Source of the DNA: a virus
Virus record (IMG/VR): IMGVR_UViG_3300030943_000175
Location: 1 to 23,741 of that record
Length of the DNA: 23,741 nt
Direction: 5' to 3' (one strand)
Shown: positions 13,266 to 21,102 of the stretch, piece after piece
How the letters are laid out: every line of letters begins with the position of its first letter
How positions within the stretch are numbered: position 1 is the first letter of the stretch
Translations under genes and position numbers: made by a program
Notes under the pieces: generated by a model
The model's input: the letters and a program-made list of their open reading frames with translations, nothing else
Databases searched by the model: none
What the model was told of the DNA's origin: nothing

Positions 13266-14381
13266 CTATTTAATTTTGTTACGTTTCTTGTAGTCAGCAA
13301 ACAATCCTTCAAAAGCTTCCGGGTTGTTTTCTTCCAGTTCAGCCAGCAAATCAGGGTTTTCGTCCTGAATCTGTTCAAAGGTTTTACCCTCGTAAGTAGC
13401 ACCCTTCCCATCAACACTGGTTTTAATGCCTGATGACAGTGGTTTAACTACGGCAGTCAATCCGCTCAACAAAGCCTTTGTTCCTTCAAAGTCTTTTTCA
13501 AACTGAGTTTGCCAGTTGGCACGTGCATCCGCTTTGATGCGTTTGTCCTTTTCAGCAGCATCAAGTTCAGCCTTGATATTTGCCGCTTTTTCGTTCTTAT
13601 CCTTTAGGTCCTTTTCGGCCTTCAGGGTATCGTAGTCTTTTGCCTTTCTTGCATTCGCAGCAATCTGTGCATTAACCTGATCTTCGGTAGAATTCGAATC
13701 CATACCGAGACTAATAGCCACAAGTTTTACATCCATTTGAGTATTTAAATTTGGTTCAACAATAATATCGGTCGTTGCTATTGCTATCGGCGATCCGCTT
13801 TTTTGGATAGCGCTAGCCGTTTCCTGGTCAATTTTAACAGGCTCCTTAATGTCTGTCACAAAACCCCAATCCTTAGCTTGCTGGGCGGTCATCCAAAAAT
13901 CACCTGATTCCCATTTCGCCTTAAAATCCTTTTCGGGTTTCTTTAGTACTGCCACATAAGCATCGTAGTAAGTCGCGGTCATATTCTTAAGCAATGTCAG
14001 GTAGTTTTCAACTTCCGTTTCATTGCCTTGAGCACCGCCCTCAGGTTTGTGAATCATGTATTGACCATTCTTAGCCAATATGAAGCTCTTTGCATTTACG
14101 CCAATGTAAGTTCCGGCACTGGCTACAACAGCTCCACCTTCTCCGGTATAGCTACCGAATAAATCTGTCAAAATGTTTACAATTTCGTTTCCTTGGAAAC
14201 AATCACCACCAACGGTCATCAAATAAACATGACAATTGGTCATTCCTGCATTTTTCTGTTCCTGGCATTTTGCTTTTAAGTCAGTAGCATTGTTTTTATT
14301 CCATTCATAAATTGAACCGGTAATATCAACAAAACACGTTTGTCCTTCAGCGAAAACTTTTACTTGCAAACTTTTGCTCAT
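13266..14381 (-). CDS. ClpP-type head maturation protease fused to scaffold
   Basis: 371 residues from the ATG at 14379-14381. Starts at 14393 and 14429 are possible, but the family begins close to MSKSLQVKVF. Residues 5-185 are a ClpP-like serine protease: MTVGGDCFQGNEI (55-67), nucleophile Ser88 in VVASAGTY, His111 in MIHKPEGG, and likely Asp161 in SGDFWMTAQQAKDWGFVTDI. Residues about 240-371 are a highly charged helical region (KAEKDLKDKNEKAANIKAEL) typical of the scaffold part removed during head maturation. Mu gpI/Z works the same way, with internal scaffold. It is the first gene of the minus operon. Confidence 0.9.
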   Translation of the reverse strand: MSKSLQVKVFAEGQTCFVDITGSIYEWNKNNATDLKAKCQEQKNAGMTNCHVYLMTVGGDCFQGNEIVNILTDLFGSYTGEGGAVVASAGTYIGVNAKSFILAKNGQYMIHKPEGGAQGNETEVENYLTLLKNMTATYYDAYVAVLKKPEKDFKAKWESGDFWMTAQQAKDWGFVTDIKEPVKIDQETASAIQKSGSPIAIATTDIIVEPNLNTQMDVKLVAISLGMDSNSTEDQVNAQIAANARKAKDYDTLKAEKDLKDKNEKAANIKAELDAAEKDKRIKADARANWQTQFEKDFEGTKALLSGLTAVVKPLSSGIKTSVDGKGATYEGKTFEQIQDENPDLLAELEENNPEAFEGLFADYKKRNKIK

Positions 14382-14596
14382 ACACTTTAACATTAAAAAA
14401 TTGTCAAAATCGACACGTTTGATGAGCAAAGGTTCAGGCTTTTTTAGAGAAAGAAAAATCAGCTTTTTATATAGAGAAAATAAGTGACAGTTAAGAAATT
14501 ATACGTGTGTTTAACACGAATTTTTTAGTGTAGATAAAACGACTTTTTTCAACCCATAAAAGAATAAAACAACTTTGCTGAAAATAACAGCAGAGT
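14382..14596. promoter_or_regulatory. Divergent late control region
   Basis: AT-rich spacer between the two structural operons. Towards the plus side, CAACTTTG (14570-14577) resembles the Bacteroidota -7 element TAnnTTTG with one mismatch, and a T-run (14544-14550) lies 19 bases upstream at the -33 place; the start codon follows 19 bases later. Towards the minus side, AACCTTTG is a similar imperfect match. A perfect palindrome GTGTT-T-AACAC (14507-14517) sits between them and could bind an activator. Imperfect promoters plus a palindrome fit late promoters that need a phage activator (Mor/C-like), but that is inference. Confidence 0.5.
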
Positions 14597-15139
14597 ATGA
14601 CAAACAAGAACCATCGTAAACTTCAGCTATCAAGAAAAGACTACGAAAAATTACGACGTGCAGCTTACGAGTATGTCGTTGTGCAGGGGTACGATCAGAA
14701 CCAGGTTGCCGAAATGCTAAAGGTCACACCGGCAACGGTAAGCGCCTGGGCAAATAACGGTACCGAGGGCCGCTGGCTCGACCTTCGCAAAGCGCGTATG
14801 CAGTGCGCCAGCACCGATACCGATAACATCCGCAAACTCATTCGGGTAATGAGCGAACAGCGCCTGCAAATCGAAGATTCAATTCTGAATGCGCAAAAGG
14901 ATGGCGACCTGAAGGAAGAAATCCGACTACGCAGCGAAGCATCCCGATTGTCGGACGAAATGAGCAAAATGAATAAAACGCTCATCACGATGGATAAAAC
15001 CAACTACACCCTGGGTGTTTTCATCGATGTCATGGATGAGATTTTCAATTCGCTTCGCCAGTTTGATGAAGCGCTTTGGGAAAAGACCATCGAATTTCAA
15101 TCAAACATTATACGTCGTAAAACAAACGAATTAGGATGA
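14597..15139 (+). CDS. Small terminase-like DNA-binding protein
   Basis: 180 residues. Residues 14-60 hold a helix-turn-helix (YEYVVVQGYDQNQVAEMLKV, then TPATVSAWANNG), as in PBSX/Mu Gp27-type small terminases, followed by a charged helix bundle (SEQRLQIEDSILNAQKDGDL and RSEASRLSDEMSKMNKTLI) suited to ring formation. It is immediately upstream of the large terminase with a coupled 59-residue gene between. The small subunit recognises packaging sites and regulates the motor; that is family knowledge. A transcription factor role for the HTH cannot be excluded from sequence. Confidence 0.75.
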   Translation: MTNKNHRKLQLSRKDYEKLRRAAYEYVVVQGYDQNQVAEMLKVTPATVSAWANNGTEGRWLDLRKARMQCASTDTDNIRKLIRVMSEQRLQIEDSILNAQKDGDLKEEIRLRSEASRLSDEMSKMNKTLITMDKTNYTLGVFIDVMDEIFNSLRQFDEALWEKTIEFQSNIIRRKTNELG

Positions 15140-15315
15140 AATTGAATTTAATCACATTGGTACGGCTCATGTATTACTGGCAGGTAATAAAACTAATGAG
15201 CAAATTAAAGCCGCATTTTTACGATAAAAAATCTGGTGAAATGATCGACTATTGGTCTGAAGTTTACAAAGGAAACGTTCGTAGGTTGCTCAATCATAAA
15301 TACGACAACTTCTAA
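15136..15315 (+). CDS. 59-residue coupled small protein between terminase genes
   Basis: A short frame of 59 codons begins at ATG 15136, overlapping the small terminase stop as ATGA (15136-15139), and ends with TAA at 15313-15315, whose last base starts the large terminase ATG (TAATG). Such tight coupling on both sides supports real translation. The product begins MKLNLITLVRLMYYWQVIKL and contains a basic/aromatic half (PHFYDKK, WSEVYKGNVRRLLNHKYDNF). The N-terminal 20 residues are amphipathic to hydrophobic. No family recognised. A link to DNA packaging is inferred from place alone. Confidence 0.75.
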   Translation: MKLNLITLVRLMYYWQVIKLMSKLKPHFYDKKSGEMIDYWSEVYKGNVRRLLNHKYDNF

Positions 15316-16859
15316 TGGCAACGCAGAAAAAAACCGACAAGCAAAAGGCCGATGAGTATCTGAAAAAGTTGGAGATAGCACGCAAAGCCAACGATGTAAA
15401 CCCCTTTGAATCAAAAGAGGAACAAAAGAAACGCATTGCCCGCGCGAAAGTGGATCCGGAGTACATGGTTGAAACCTATCTGCCTCACTATGCAATGGCC
15501 AAATGTGCCGATTTTCATATAGAATTCTGTAACGATGTTGCGGCAAATCCATTGATCAAAGAGTTCGAAGAATGGGGGCGCGGCCTGGCAAAATCCGTTT
15601 ATTGCAACATCATCGAGCCGCTTTTTTTATGGATTCGTGGTGAGGAAGTGTTTATGTGCCTCATGTCCGACTCCAAAGAACGTGCCCAGGAACTACTTTC
15701 CGATATTCAGGCTGAACTGGAAGCAAATCCGCTTTTGATTCACGACTTTGGTGTGCAAAAATGCGAAGGTGATTGGGAAATGGGTAACTTTAATACCATA
15801 GATCAAAAGTTTATTGGTAAGTCTTTTGGTATAAAAAAGAAAATTCGTGGAGTTCGTATTAAACAACGGCGTCCAAACTATTGGGTGATCGATGATTTAG
15901 AGACTCCTGATACCATTGCCAATCCCAAACGGATGCGCAAACAGGCTGATCAGATTGAGCGCGACATCCTTCCAACCATGACCGGAACTACACGCCGCCT
16001 GTTGTATGCAAACAACAAATTTGCCAGGGTAATGACTCAAACCATCCTCCAGGAACGCCATCCGGAGTGGAGTGTACGTCAAATTAAGGCTTACAACAAA
16101 GTTACTTACGAGCCGCGCTGGAAATACTACACTGCCGAATATTACAGGCAGCAGGAAAAAGACATGGGCGTTACTGCTGCCTGGGCCGAATACCTTCACG
16201 AAACCAAGCTCGAAGGTTCCAATTTTACTGAAGATGAAATACAGTGGGGCAAATTACCGCCTTTGGAAGAATTCAAGATGATCATCAGTCACTGGGATAT
16301 CGCTTATACCGACAACGAAACCAGCGACTATAACGCAGTGCGCGTGTGGGGCTTGCATGGCCGCAACTTCTGGCTGATCGACTGCTACGTCAAGCAATCA
16401 AAAATGAAGTTGGCAGTTAACTGGCAATGTCAGTATAAATTAAGCCTTCCTAAAGAAGCCAACAACCTGGGCCAATACGAAAGCCAGTTCTGGAATGGTG
16501 AGGTTCAGCGTTCAATTGAGGAATCCGAAGATGAGAATGAAGTCGAACTCAACCTGATCAAGATCGACACGCCACACACCAACAAAGTGCAGCGAATTAT
16601 CAAGTTCCTGAAGCCATACTACCAAAACAGCCGCATCTATTACAATCTGGATTTGAAAAGTCACACCGATACGCAAATCGGTATCATGCAGCTTTGCGCC
16701 GTCGAGGAAGGAAGTACAGAACACGATGATGCTCCGGACGCTGATCACCAGGCTATAGAAAAGCTCGAATTGTATTGCACTCCCGGTGAATCACGCCGCA
16801 AAAAAGGAGAGAAAACTTACCGAACAGGAGTTATGAAACGCTTATTCAATTTACCATGA
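15315..16859 (+). CDS. Large terminase (Mu Gp28-like)
   Basis: 514 residues; the packaging ATPase-nuclease. Walker A-like GRGLAKS at 88-94 (a degenerate P-loop, frequent in this family), Walker B WVIDDLE at 190-196, with a flexible basic loop before it (KKKIRGVRIKQRRPN). The C-terminal RNase H-like nuclease is marked by SHWDIAYTDNETSDYNAV (metal-binding Asp328), and the late acidic motif HDDAPDADHQA (470-480). The chain is full length. Stop codon overlaps the next start (ATGA, 16856-16859). Mu packages by headful from integrated copies, so flanking host DNA would be taken with the phage genome. Confidence 0.95.
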   Translation: MATQKKTDKQKADEYLKKLEIARKANDVNPFESKEEQKKRIARAKVDPEYMVETYLPHYAMAKCADFHIEFCNDVAANPLIKEFEEWGRGLAKSVYCNIIEPLFLWIRGEEVFMCLMSDSKERAQELLSDIQAELEANPLLIHDFGVQKCEGDWEMGNFNTIDQKFIGKSFGIKKKIRGVRIKQRRPNYWVIDDLETPDTIANPKRMRKQADQIERDILPTMTGTTRRLLYANNKFARVMTQTILQERHPEWSVRQIKAYNKVTYEPRWKYYTAEYYRQQEKDMGVTAAWAEYLHETKLEGSNFTEDEIQWGKLPPLEEFKMIISHWDIAYTDNETSDYNAVRVWGLHGRNFWLIDCYVKQSKMKLAVNWQCQYKLSLPKEANNLGQYESQFWNGEVQRSIEESEDENEVELNLIKIDTPHTNKVQRIIKFLKPYYQNSRIYYNLDLKSHTDTQIGIMQLCAVEEGSTEHDDAPDADHQAIEKLELYCTPGESRRKKGEKTYRTGVMKRLFNLP

Positions 16860-17293
16860 AGTATATAAACAAAGAAGATCTGATTTCCATTATTCAGGAG
16901 CGACTAATGACCGAAAGCGTTGCACTGGCTACCGAATCAACCTTGGATGAAAACACGATCCTTGATGACATTGAACTCAAAGCCATCGACCTCGTGATCT
17001 CATACATTTCAGGTATCTACAACCATGCTGAAATATTTGCCGCAACGCCCATACGCAATGGTGTGTTGGTGCAAATAATTGCCAGCATTGTTGTTTACCG
17101 AAGTGTCAAACGCAACGCAGCACGGAAGGTTCCTGATGATTACGTCGAGCTTTACAAAGAGGCTATCAAGTATCTTGAAAACATACAAAGCGGTGCCATG
17201 AATCTGATCAACTGCCCAAAGCTCACAACTACCGAAGGTACATCCGTAAGCCCAGTTTGGGGCAACAATACCAATAAAGACTTTTTCATTTAA
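16856..17293 (+). CDS. DUF1320 / Gp36-like head completion protein
   Basis: 145 residues. The Gp36 (DUF1320) pattern is an N-terminal helix (YINKEDLISIIQERLMTES), a two-helix core with DIELKAIDLVISYISGIYN at about 42-60 (the family's alternating acidic/hydrophobic helix ending in Y) and a final helix YVELYKEAIKYLENIQSG, as in gp6-like adaptors that cap the portal and join it to the tail. In Mu this gene lies with the tail genes after the capsid; here it sits before the portal. It overlaps the terminase by 4 bases and ends inside a TTTAAA-N5-TTTAAA motif that also covers the next start. Confidence 0.8.
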   Translation: MKYINKEDLISIIQERLMTESVALATESTLDENTILDDIELKAIDLVISYISGIYNHAEIFAATPIRNGVLVQIIASIVVYRSVKRNAARKVPDDYVELYKEAIKYLENIQSGAMNLINCPKLTTTEGTSVSPVWGNNTNKDFFI

Positions 17294-17305
17294 ACACTAT
17301 TTAAA
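17289..17305. repeat. TTTAAA-N5-TTTAAA junction motif, copy 2
   Basis: TTTAAA-CACTA-TTTAAA spans the Gp36-like stop codon (17291-17293) and the portal start (17305-17307). With one more base pair on each side it becomes an 8-bp stem CATTTAAA/TTTAAATG (17287-17307) that includes the portal ATG, so it could damp portal translation. Confidence 0.8.
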
Positions 17306-19839
17306 TGGCTACGAAAATTAAAGAACGCATCGGCAATGCCTTCGAAAAGGCAATACTAAGCCGGGTAAAAAATAACAATTTGTTTGCCGAATATTACAAC
17401 CGGTCCGATGGCAAAAAGCCAACATACAGACGGCTACCTACATTATACGATGCCCAGGAAATAACCAACTGGAAACGTGGAGTAATGGCGGCTACCGATC
17501 CTTACTATCCGCGCCGTGGTATTTTAATGCGGTTCAATCAGTCGCTATTACTCGACAATCACTTAGCAAGTGTTATAGATACCCGAATCCTTCGCGTTCA
17601 GCGTTCATCTTTTAAAATTGTTAACGATAAAGGAGTTGAAAACGAACAGTTAAAAGCATTGCTCGAACGCCCATGGCACGACAATATGATGCGGCTGAGT
17701 CTATTCTCAATTTATCAGGGGCCAACGCTCATCGAAATGTTCGATACCGACGAAAACGGCGAATTGGTACGTGTTAAAGAAATACCCCAAAGCAATTTTA
17801 TTCCGCAAAAAGGGATTATCATCAACGAGGAATATGATGATAACGGAACTAGCTATCTGGATGGAATATACCGTGACTATTACCTTCAGGTTGGCGAAGA
17901 TTGGGACTTAGGTATGCTCAACCAGTTAGCCATGATCGTTCTGGCTAAAAAACTGGGTATGGGTAGTTGGATGAGTTACATCGATAAGTTTGGCGTTCCT
18001 CCTGTTTTTGTAGTTACCGAACGCATGGATACAGGTCGCCGCGATGAGCTTTTCGAAATGCTCGAAAACTTCCGTTCCAATCAGTTCGGAGTTCTTCAGG
18101 GAAAGGAAACAATTACAATTCCAAACAATTATAATTCCGATGCTTACCAGTCCTTTAAATCGCTCATCAACGACGTTTGCAACAAAGAAATAAGTAGACG
18201 GGTATTAGGAGGATCATCAACAACCGACGAAAAAGCTTTTGTTGGCGCTGCTGAAGTTCAGGAACGATTGACACAGGATCGATATGAACAGGACAAACTG
18301 TTCTACAAATACCTGTTCAATACCCAAATCAAAACAAGGCTTGCAAAAATCAGCAGTGTTTATGCTGACTTTTCAACTCACACGCTGGTATGGGATAATC
18401 AGGAAACGCTTGATATCACTGGGTACATTGATGCAGTAGAGAAACTTTCAACCGCATTCGATTTCGACATAGCAGAGGTTCGCACACGCACAGGGCTCCC
18501 AATCATCGGGGCAAAAAGCACTGCTACTTTGCCTCCTGATAATACAGGCGGTCAAAAAAAAAAGCCTAACGCAACCTTAAAAGGTATCGCTCCATACTCC
18601 CAACTCAAACCAGCATTCGTCATTTATGCAGCTACCTGGGATGCTGCCATTGAGCGGCTGGCCAATCAAATCTATTCCGGAGAAGTTAAACCGGCTGATC
18701 TTGATAAAGACCTGGTCCTTAAAAACTATGCGGCTTTCAATAACGAAGCCGCCAAAGCGTATGGCCAAGGTTACTACGATTCAAGCCTGACAAGAAGCTT
18801 CCGGGAAAACTTTTTAAAGTTCGCAGGTGCAAAATCACACGCGCTCATGACTGATATTGCCGCCATCGACTCGCGCGCAGGTATGTCAAAAGAATCGTTC
18901 ATTGCCCAGGCTAAAAGAATCGTTCAAACCCACAACGAAACATGGCTCACCACAGAGCTGCGCTATTGTAGCAGTTCAGTAAGTGCCGCCCAGGACTATG
19001 CCACCTATCTCAACGATGTGGATATTTATCCCTGTCTGAAAAACCGGACAATGGAAGATAGCGAGGTTCGCGACAGCCATGCTTTAAACGATGGGATCGT
19101 GAGGCCGGTCAGCGAGTGGACTTCAATTCCACCTTACGATCAGGGTTGCCGCTGCTGGCTCGAACAAACCACCGACGAACCAACCTTCGGACGAAAATTG
19201 CAAGGCATTAAGTTTCACAACAACCCACACCAGTCAGGAGAAGTATTTACCCAGGAGCAAAGTTATTTTAAGGCTATTCCCGACAATAAAAAAGGCATCA
19301 TTCGTGACAATACGGAGCAAATGAAAGCCTTTATGCCTTACAATCAGACCAAAAAAGCAGGCGAAAACACCGTTTTCGTTAACGATTTTGCCGATTTATC
19401 CGACGTAAAAGCCTCTGTAATTGCTGCCGAAAAGGTTGCCAAAGAGCTTCAGCAAGATGTTTATGTCCGTCCACACATCGAAAATAGCGACAAAACAGCC
19501 ATCAAAAACCCCGAAATTGGGTTAGGAAAGCCCAATAATTTGGCCGATTTAAAGACTTTTGACGCAAATAAGTCAACATCAACACCATCTTTTATCAAGA
19601 ATGCAGTTAAATCAGCAAACAAACAACAATGTTCAGGAATAGTAATCGACCTGTCAAATGCTCCTGAAGGTAATTATCTGGCACTCGCAGCGCGTAAGTT
19701 GCGGGGAGAATTATCCGACAAAGGCAAAGTAAATCACAACATTAAACAGGTAATCATTATACGTGAAGATAAAGTATTGAAGGTATCAAGGCAGCAAATA
19801 AACAGCAGTAAGTTTATGCAGTATTTCAAACTTGACTAA
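17305..19839 (+). CDS. Portal (DUF935) fused to MuF head protein and a C-terminal CdiA-type tRNase-like domain
   Basis: 844 residues in three parts. Residues 1-400: DUF935/Gp29 portal, with MSYIDKFGVPPVFVVTER (223-240) and the FGVLQGKETITIPN stretch (261-274). A linker near 405-425 (Pro/Gly/Lys-rich) joins residues 430-640, a MuF/SPP1 gp7-like minor head domain: SFRENFLKFAG, EVRDSHALNDGIVRPVSEW (587-605) and the typical end YDQGCRCWLE (611-620). Residues 690-844 resemble the CdiA C-terminal tRNase domain: KNPEIGLGKPNNLADLKTF (Glu737, Asp748, Lys750 as possible PD-(D/E)xK residues), KQQCSGIVIDLSNAP and HNIKQVIIIRED. MuF-toxin fusions are known; fusion to the portal too is unusual. No immunity gene follows directly. 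Confidence 0.85.
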   Translation: MATKIKERIGNAFEKAILSRVKNNNLFAEYYNRSDGKKPTYRRLPTLYDAQEITNWKRGVMAATDPYYPRRGILMRFNQSLLLDNHLASVIDTRILRVQRSSFKIVNDKGVENEQLKALLERPWHDNMMRLSLFSIYQGPTLIEMFDTDENGELVRVKEIPQSNFIPQKGIIINEEYDDNGTSYLDGIYRDYYLQVGEDWDLGMLNQLAMIVLAKKLGMGSWMSYIDKFGVPPVFVVTERMDTGRRDELFEMLENFRSNQFGVLQGKETITIPNNYNSDAYQSFKSLINDVCNKEISRRVLGGSSTTDEKAFVGAAEVQERLTQDRYEQDKLFYKYLFNTQIKTRLAKISSVYADFSTHTLVWDNQETLDITGYIDAVEKLSTAFDFDIAEVRTRTGLPIIGAKSTATLPPDNTGGQKKKPNATLKGIAPYSQLKPAFVIYAATWDAAIERLANQIYSGEVKPADLDKDLVLKNYAAFNNEAAKAYGQGYYDSSLTRSFRENFLKFAGAKSHALMTDIAAIDSRAGMSKESFIAQAKRIVQTHNETWLTTELRYCSSSVSAAQDYATYLNDVDIYPCLKNRTMEDSEVRDSHALNDGIVRPVSEWTSIPPYDQGCRCWLEQTTDEPTFGRKLQGIKFHNNPHQSGEVFTQEQSYFKAIPDNKKGIIRDNTEQMKAFMPYNQTKKAGENTVFVNDFADLSDVKASVIAAEKVAKELQQDVYVRPHIENSDKTAIKNPEIGLGKPNNLADLKTFDANKSTSTPSFIKNAVKSANKQQCSGIVIDLSNAPEGNYLALAARKLRGELSDKGKVNHNIKQVIIIREDKVLKVSRQQINSSKFMQYFKLD

Positions 19840-19846
19840 ATAACAA

Positions 19847-19873
19847 AAGGCAAACACCGGAAATGTTTGCCTT
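19847..19873. terminator. Hairpin after the portal fusion gene
   Basis: AAGGCAAACA (19847-19856) and TGTTTGCCTT (19864-19873) form a 10-bp perfect stem with a 7-base loop. No U-tract follows on the plus strand, so attenuation or RNA processing is more likely than full termination. The first possible ATG downstream (19863) lies in the loop, which argues for the start at 19923. Confidence 0.6.
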
Positions 19874-19922
19874 CGAACCGAGATCAAGCAACGCTTTCTC
19901 TCACTGCAAATATACAAAAATA

Positions 19923-20537
19923 ATGGATAACAAAAACAATGTCCCAAATTTCAGGCAGATAGGTAATGAACTATTGAAAAATGCTTCACGCTATGCTGCA
20001 TCAGAAGCCGTAAAATTCTTTAAAGACAGCTTCCCTAAAGGTGGGTTTACGGATAGTTCATTCCAAAAGTGGCAGCAAACAAGTAACCCACTGGCTGGTA
20101 AGCACACTATGTACCAAAGCGGAAAGCTCATGCGATCTATCAAAAAGCAGTTGGCCACAATAAATAAAGTGGTAGTAATAGCTGATTCCGACCATGCTGA
20201 TATCCATAATTCAGGAGGCACCATAACCGTCACGGCTCAAATGAAAAAGTATTTCTGGGCAAAGTTCTACGAGTTGTCGGGAAAAGTGACGGTCAACAAA
20301 CAAGGAGCGGTATCGCTTAATAAATCAAATAAAGCAATCGGAGTAAAAGCCATGTTTTGCAGACGAATGGCCCTCATGCCTGTGGGTTCAAAAATAAAAA
20401 TACCCAAACGCCAGTTTATGGGTAACAGCAAAACCCTAATGACTGATTTCGATAGTTGGTTCGGTAACATTATTAAAACCCAGGTCGAGCCACAGTTCAA
20501 TAATCCAACAGTAACCATTACAACACCAACTGTTTAA
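19923..20537 (+). CDS. gpG-like virion morphogenesis protein
   Basis: 204 residues from the ATG at 19923, chosen because the earlier ATG at 19863 is inside a hairpin. The N-terminal part (QIGNELLKNASRYAASEAVKFF, then FKDSFPKGGF) and the Trp/Gln segment SFQKWQQTS with LMRSIKK (about 68-74), followed by VVVIADSDHADIHNSGGTIT and YFWAKFYELSG, are the gpG/HK97 gp10-like pattern (aggregated beta core with 'IHN.GG'). The final part has KIPKRQFMG, the conserved PxR.F. In Mu, gpG acts in head and tail joining. It lies after the portal fusion as in Mu's F-G order. Confidence 0.85.
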   Translation: MDNKNNVPNFRQIGNELLKNASRYAASEAVKFFKDSFPKGGFTDSSFQKWQQTSNPLAGKHTMYQSGKLMRSIKKQLATINKVVVIADSDHADIHNSGGTITVTAQMKKYFWAKFYELSGKVTVNKQGAVSLNKSNKAIGVKAMFCRRMALMPVGSKIKIPKRQFMGNSKTLMTDFDSWFGNIIKTQVEPQFNNPTVTITTPTV

Positions 20538-20549
20538 ACACCATTTAAA
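20533..20549. repeat. TTTAAA-N5-TTTAAA junction motif, copy 3
   Basis: TTTAAA-CACCA-TTTAAA overlaps the stop codon of the gpG-like gene. The spacer differs from copy 2 by one base. The start of the next gene follows 11 bases later. Confidence 0.8.
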
Positions 20550-20559
20550 TACTACAATC

Positions 20560-21102
20560 ATGGAAGCATGGACAGACTTATACAACGAATTGGCCCAACG
20601 AATAGAAAGTAAAATATCTGAAGTAAAATGGGTCGATCTTTGGCATGAACAGATTTCTTACCTAACCGAAGAATTACCATTCCCAACGCCAGCCGTATTC
20701 ATTGGCCTCAATACAAACGCCTGCGATGATCTTAGTTTACTCATCCAGCAGTGCGATATGCAGGTTGATTTCTATCTGTTCTTTGAAACCTTCAGCGACA
20801 CATACCAGGGCGCGTACAATCAATCCAGTGCGATCGACTTTCTGAGGCTGTTGACAAAACTACATACATGCTTTCACGGGGTGAGTGGCACTAACTATCA
20901 AACCATGCGACGTGTCGATATGCGCCGCGAAGATTCCGGAGGTGCCGGTAACTTGTATCGCATATCCTTTAGCTTTAACGCCATTGATGCCAGCGCCCAA
21001 AAGGAATTTGATGCAACCGAAGTAAATGAGATTTCAATTATAAGGGGAGAAGCTGAACCGCCAGCAATAGATAATGATAAGCCATTCCTTTTGCCAGGCT
21101 AG
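20560..21102 (+). CDS. Tail terminator-like protein (Gp37-like)
   Basis: 180 residues. Pattern of small tail terminator proteins: N-terminal helix (WTDLYNELAQRIESKISEVK), strand segment FPTPAVFIGLNT at about 46-57, a strand with QCDMQVDFYLFFETFS, a helix with AIDFLRLLTKLHTCFHG, and the closing strand set MRREDSGGAGNLYRISFSFNAID. Such proteins (lambda gpU, Mu Gp37) cap the tube and join to the head. The last gene of the plus operon. Its stop codon (21100-21102) overlaps that of the convergent gene by three bases through the palindrome CTAG. Confidence 0.7.
   Translation: MEAWTDLYNELAQRIESKISEVKWVDLWHEQISYLTEELPFPTPAVFIGLNTNACDDLSLLIQQCDMQVDFYLFFETFSDTYQGAYNQSSAIDFLRLLTKLHTCFHGVSGTNYQTMRRVDMRREDSGGAGNLYRISFSFNAIDASAQKEFDATEVNEISIIRGEAEPPAIDNDKPFLLPG

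Noticed and set aside
14597-15139. Transcription regulator
   Set aside because: The HTH is followed by a helical oligomerisation-type region and the gene is coupled to terminase genes, so small terminase is the better reading.
19863-19922. Earlier ATG for the gpG-like protein
   Set aside because: This ATG is in the loop of the hairpin at 19847-19873, and the extra 20 residues are unlike family N-termini.
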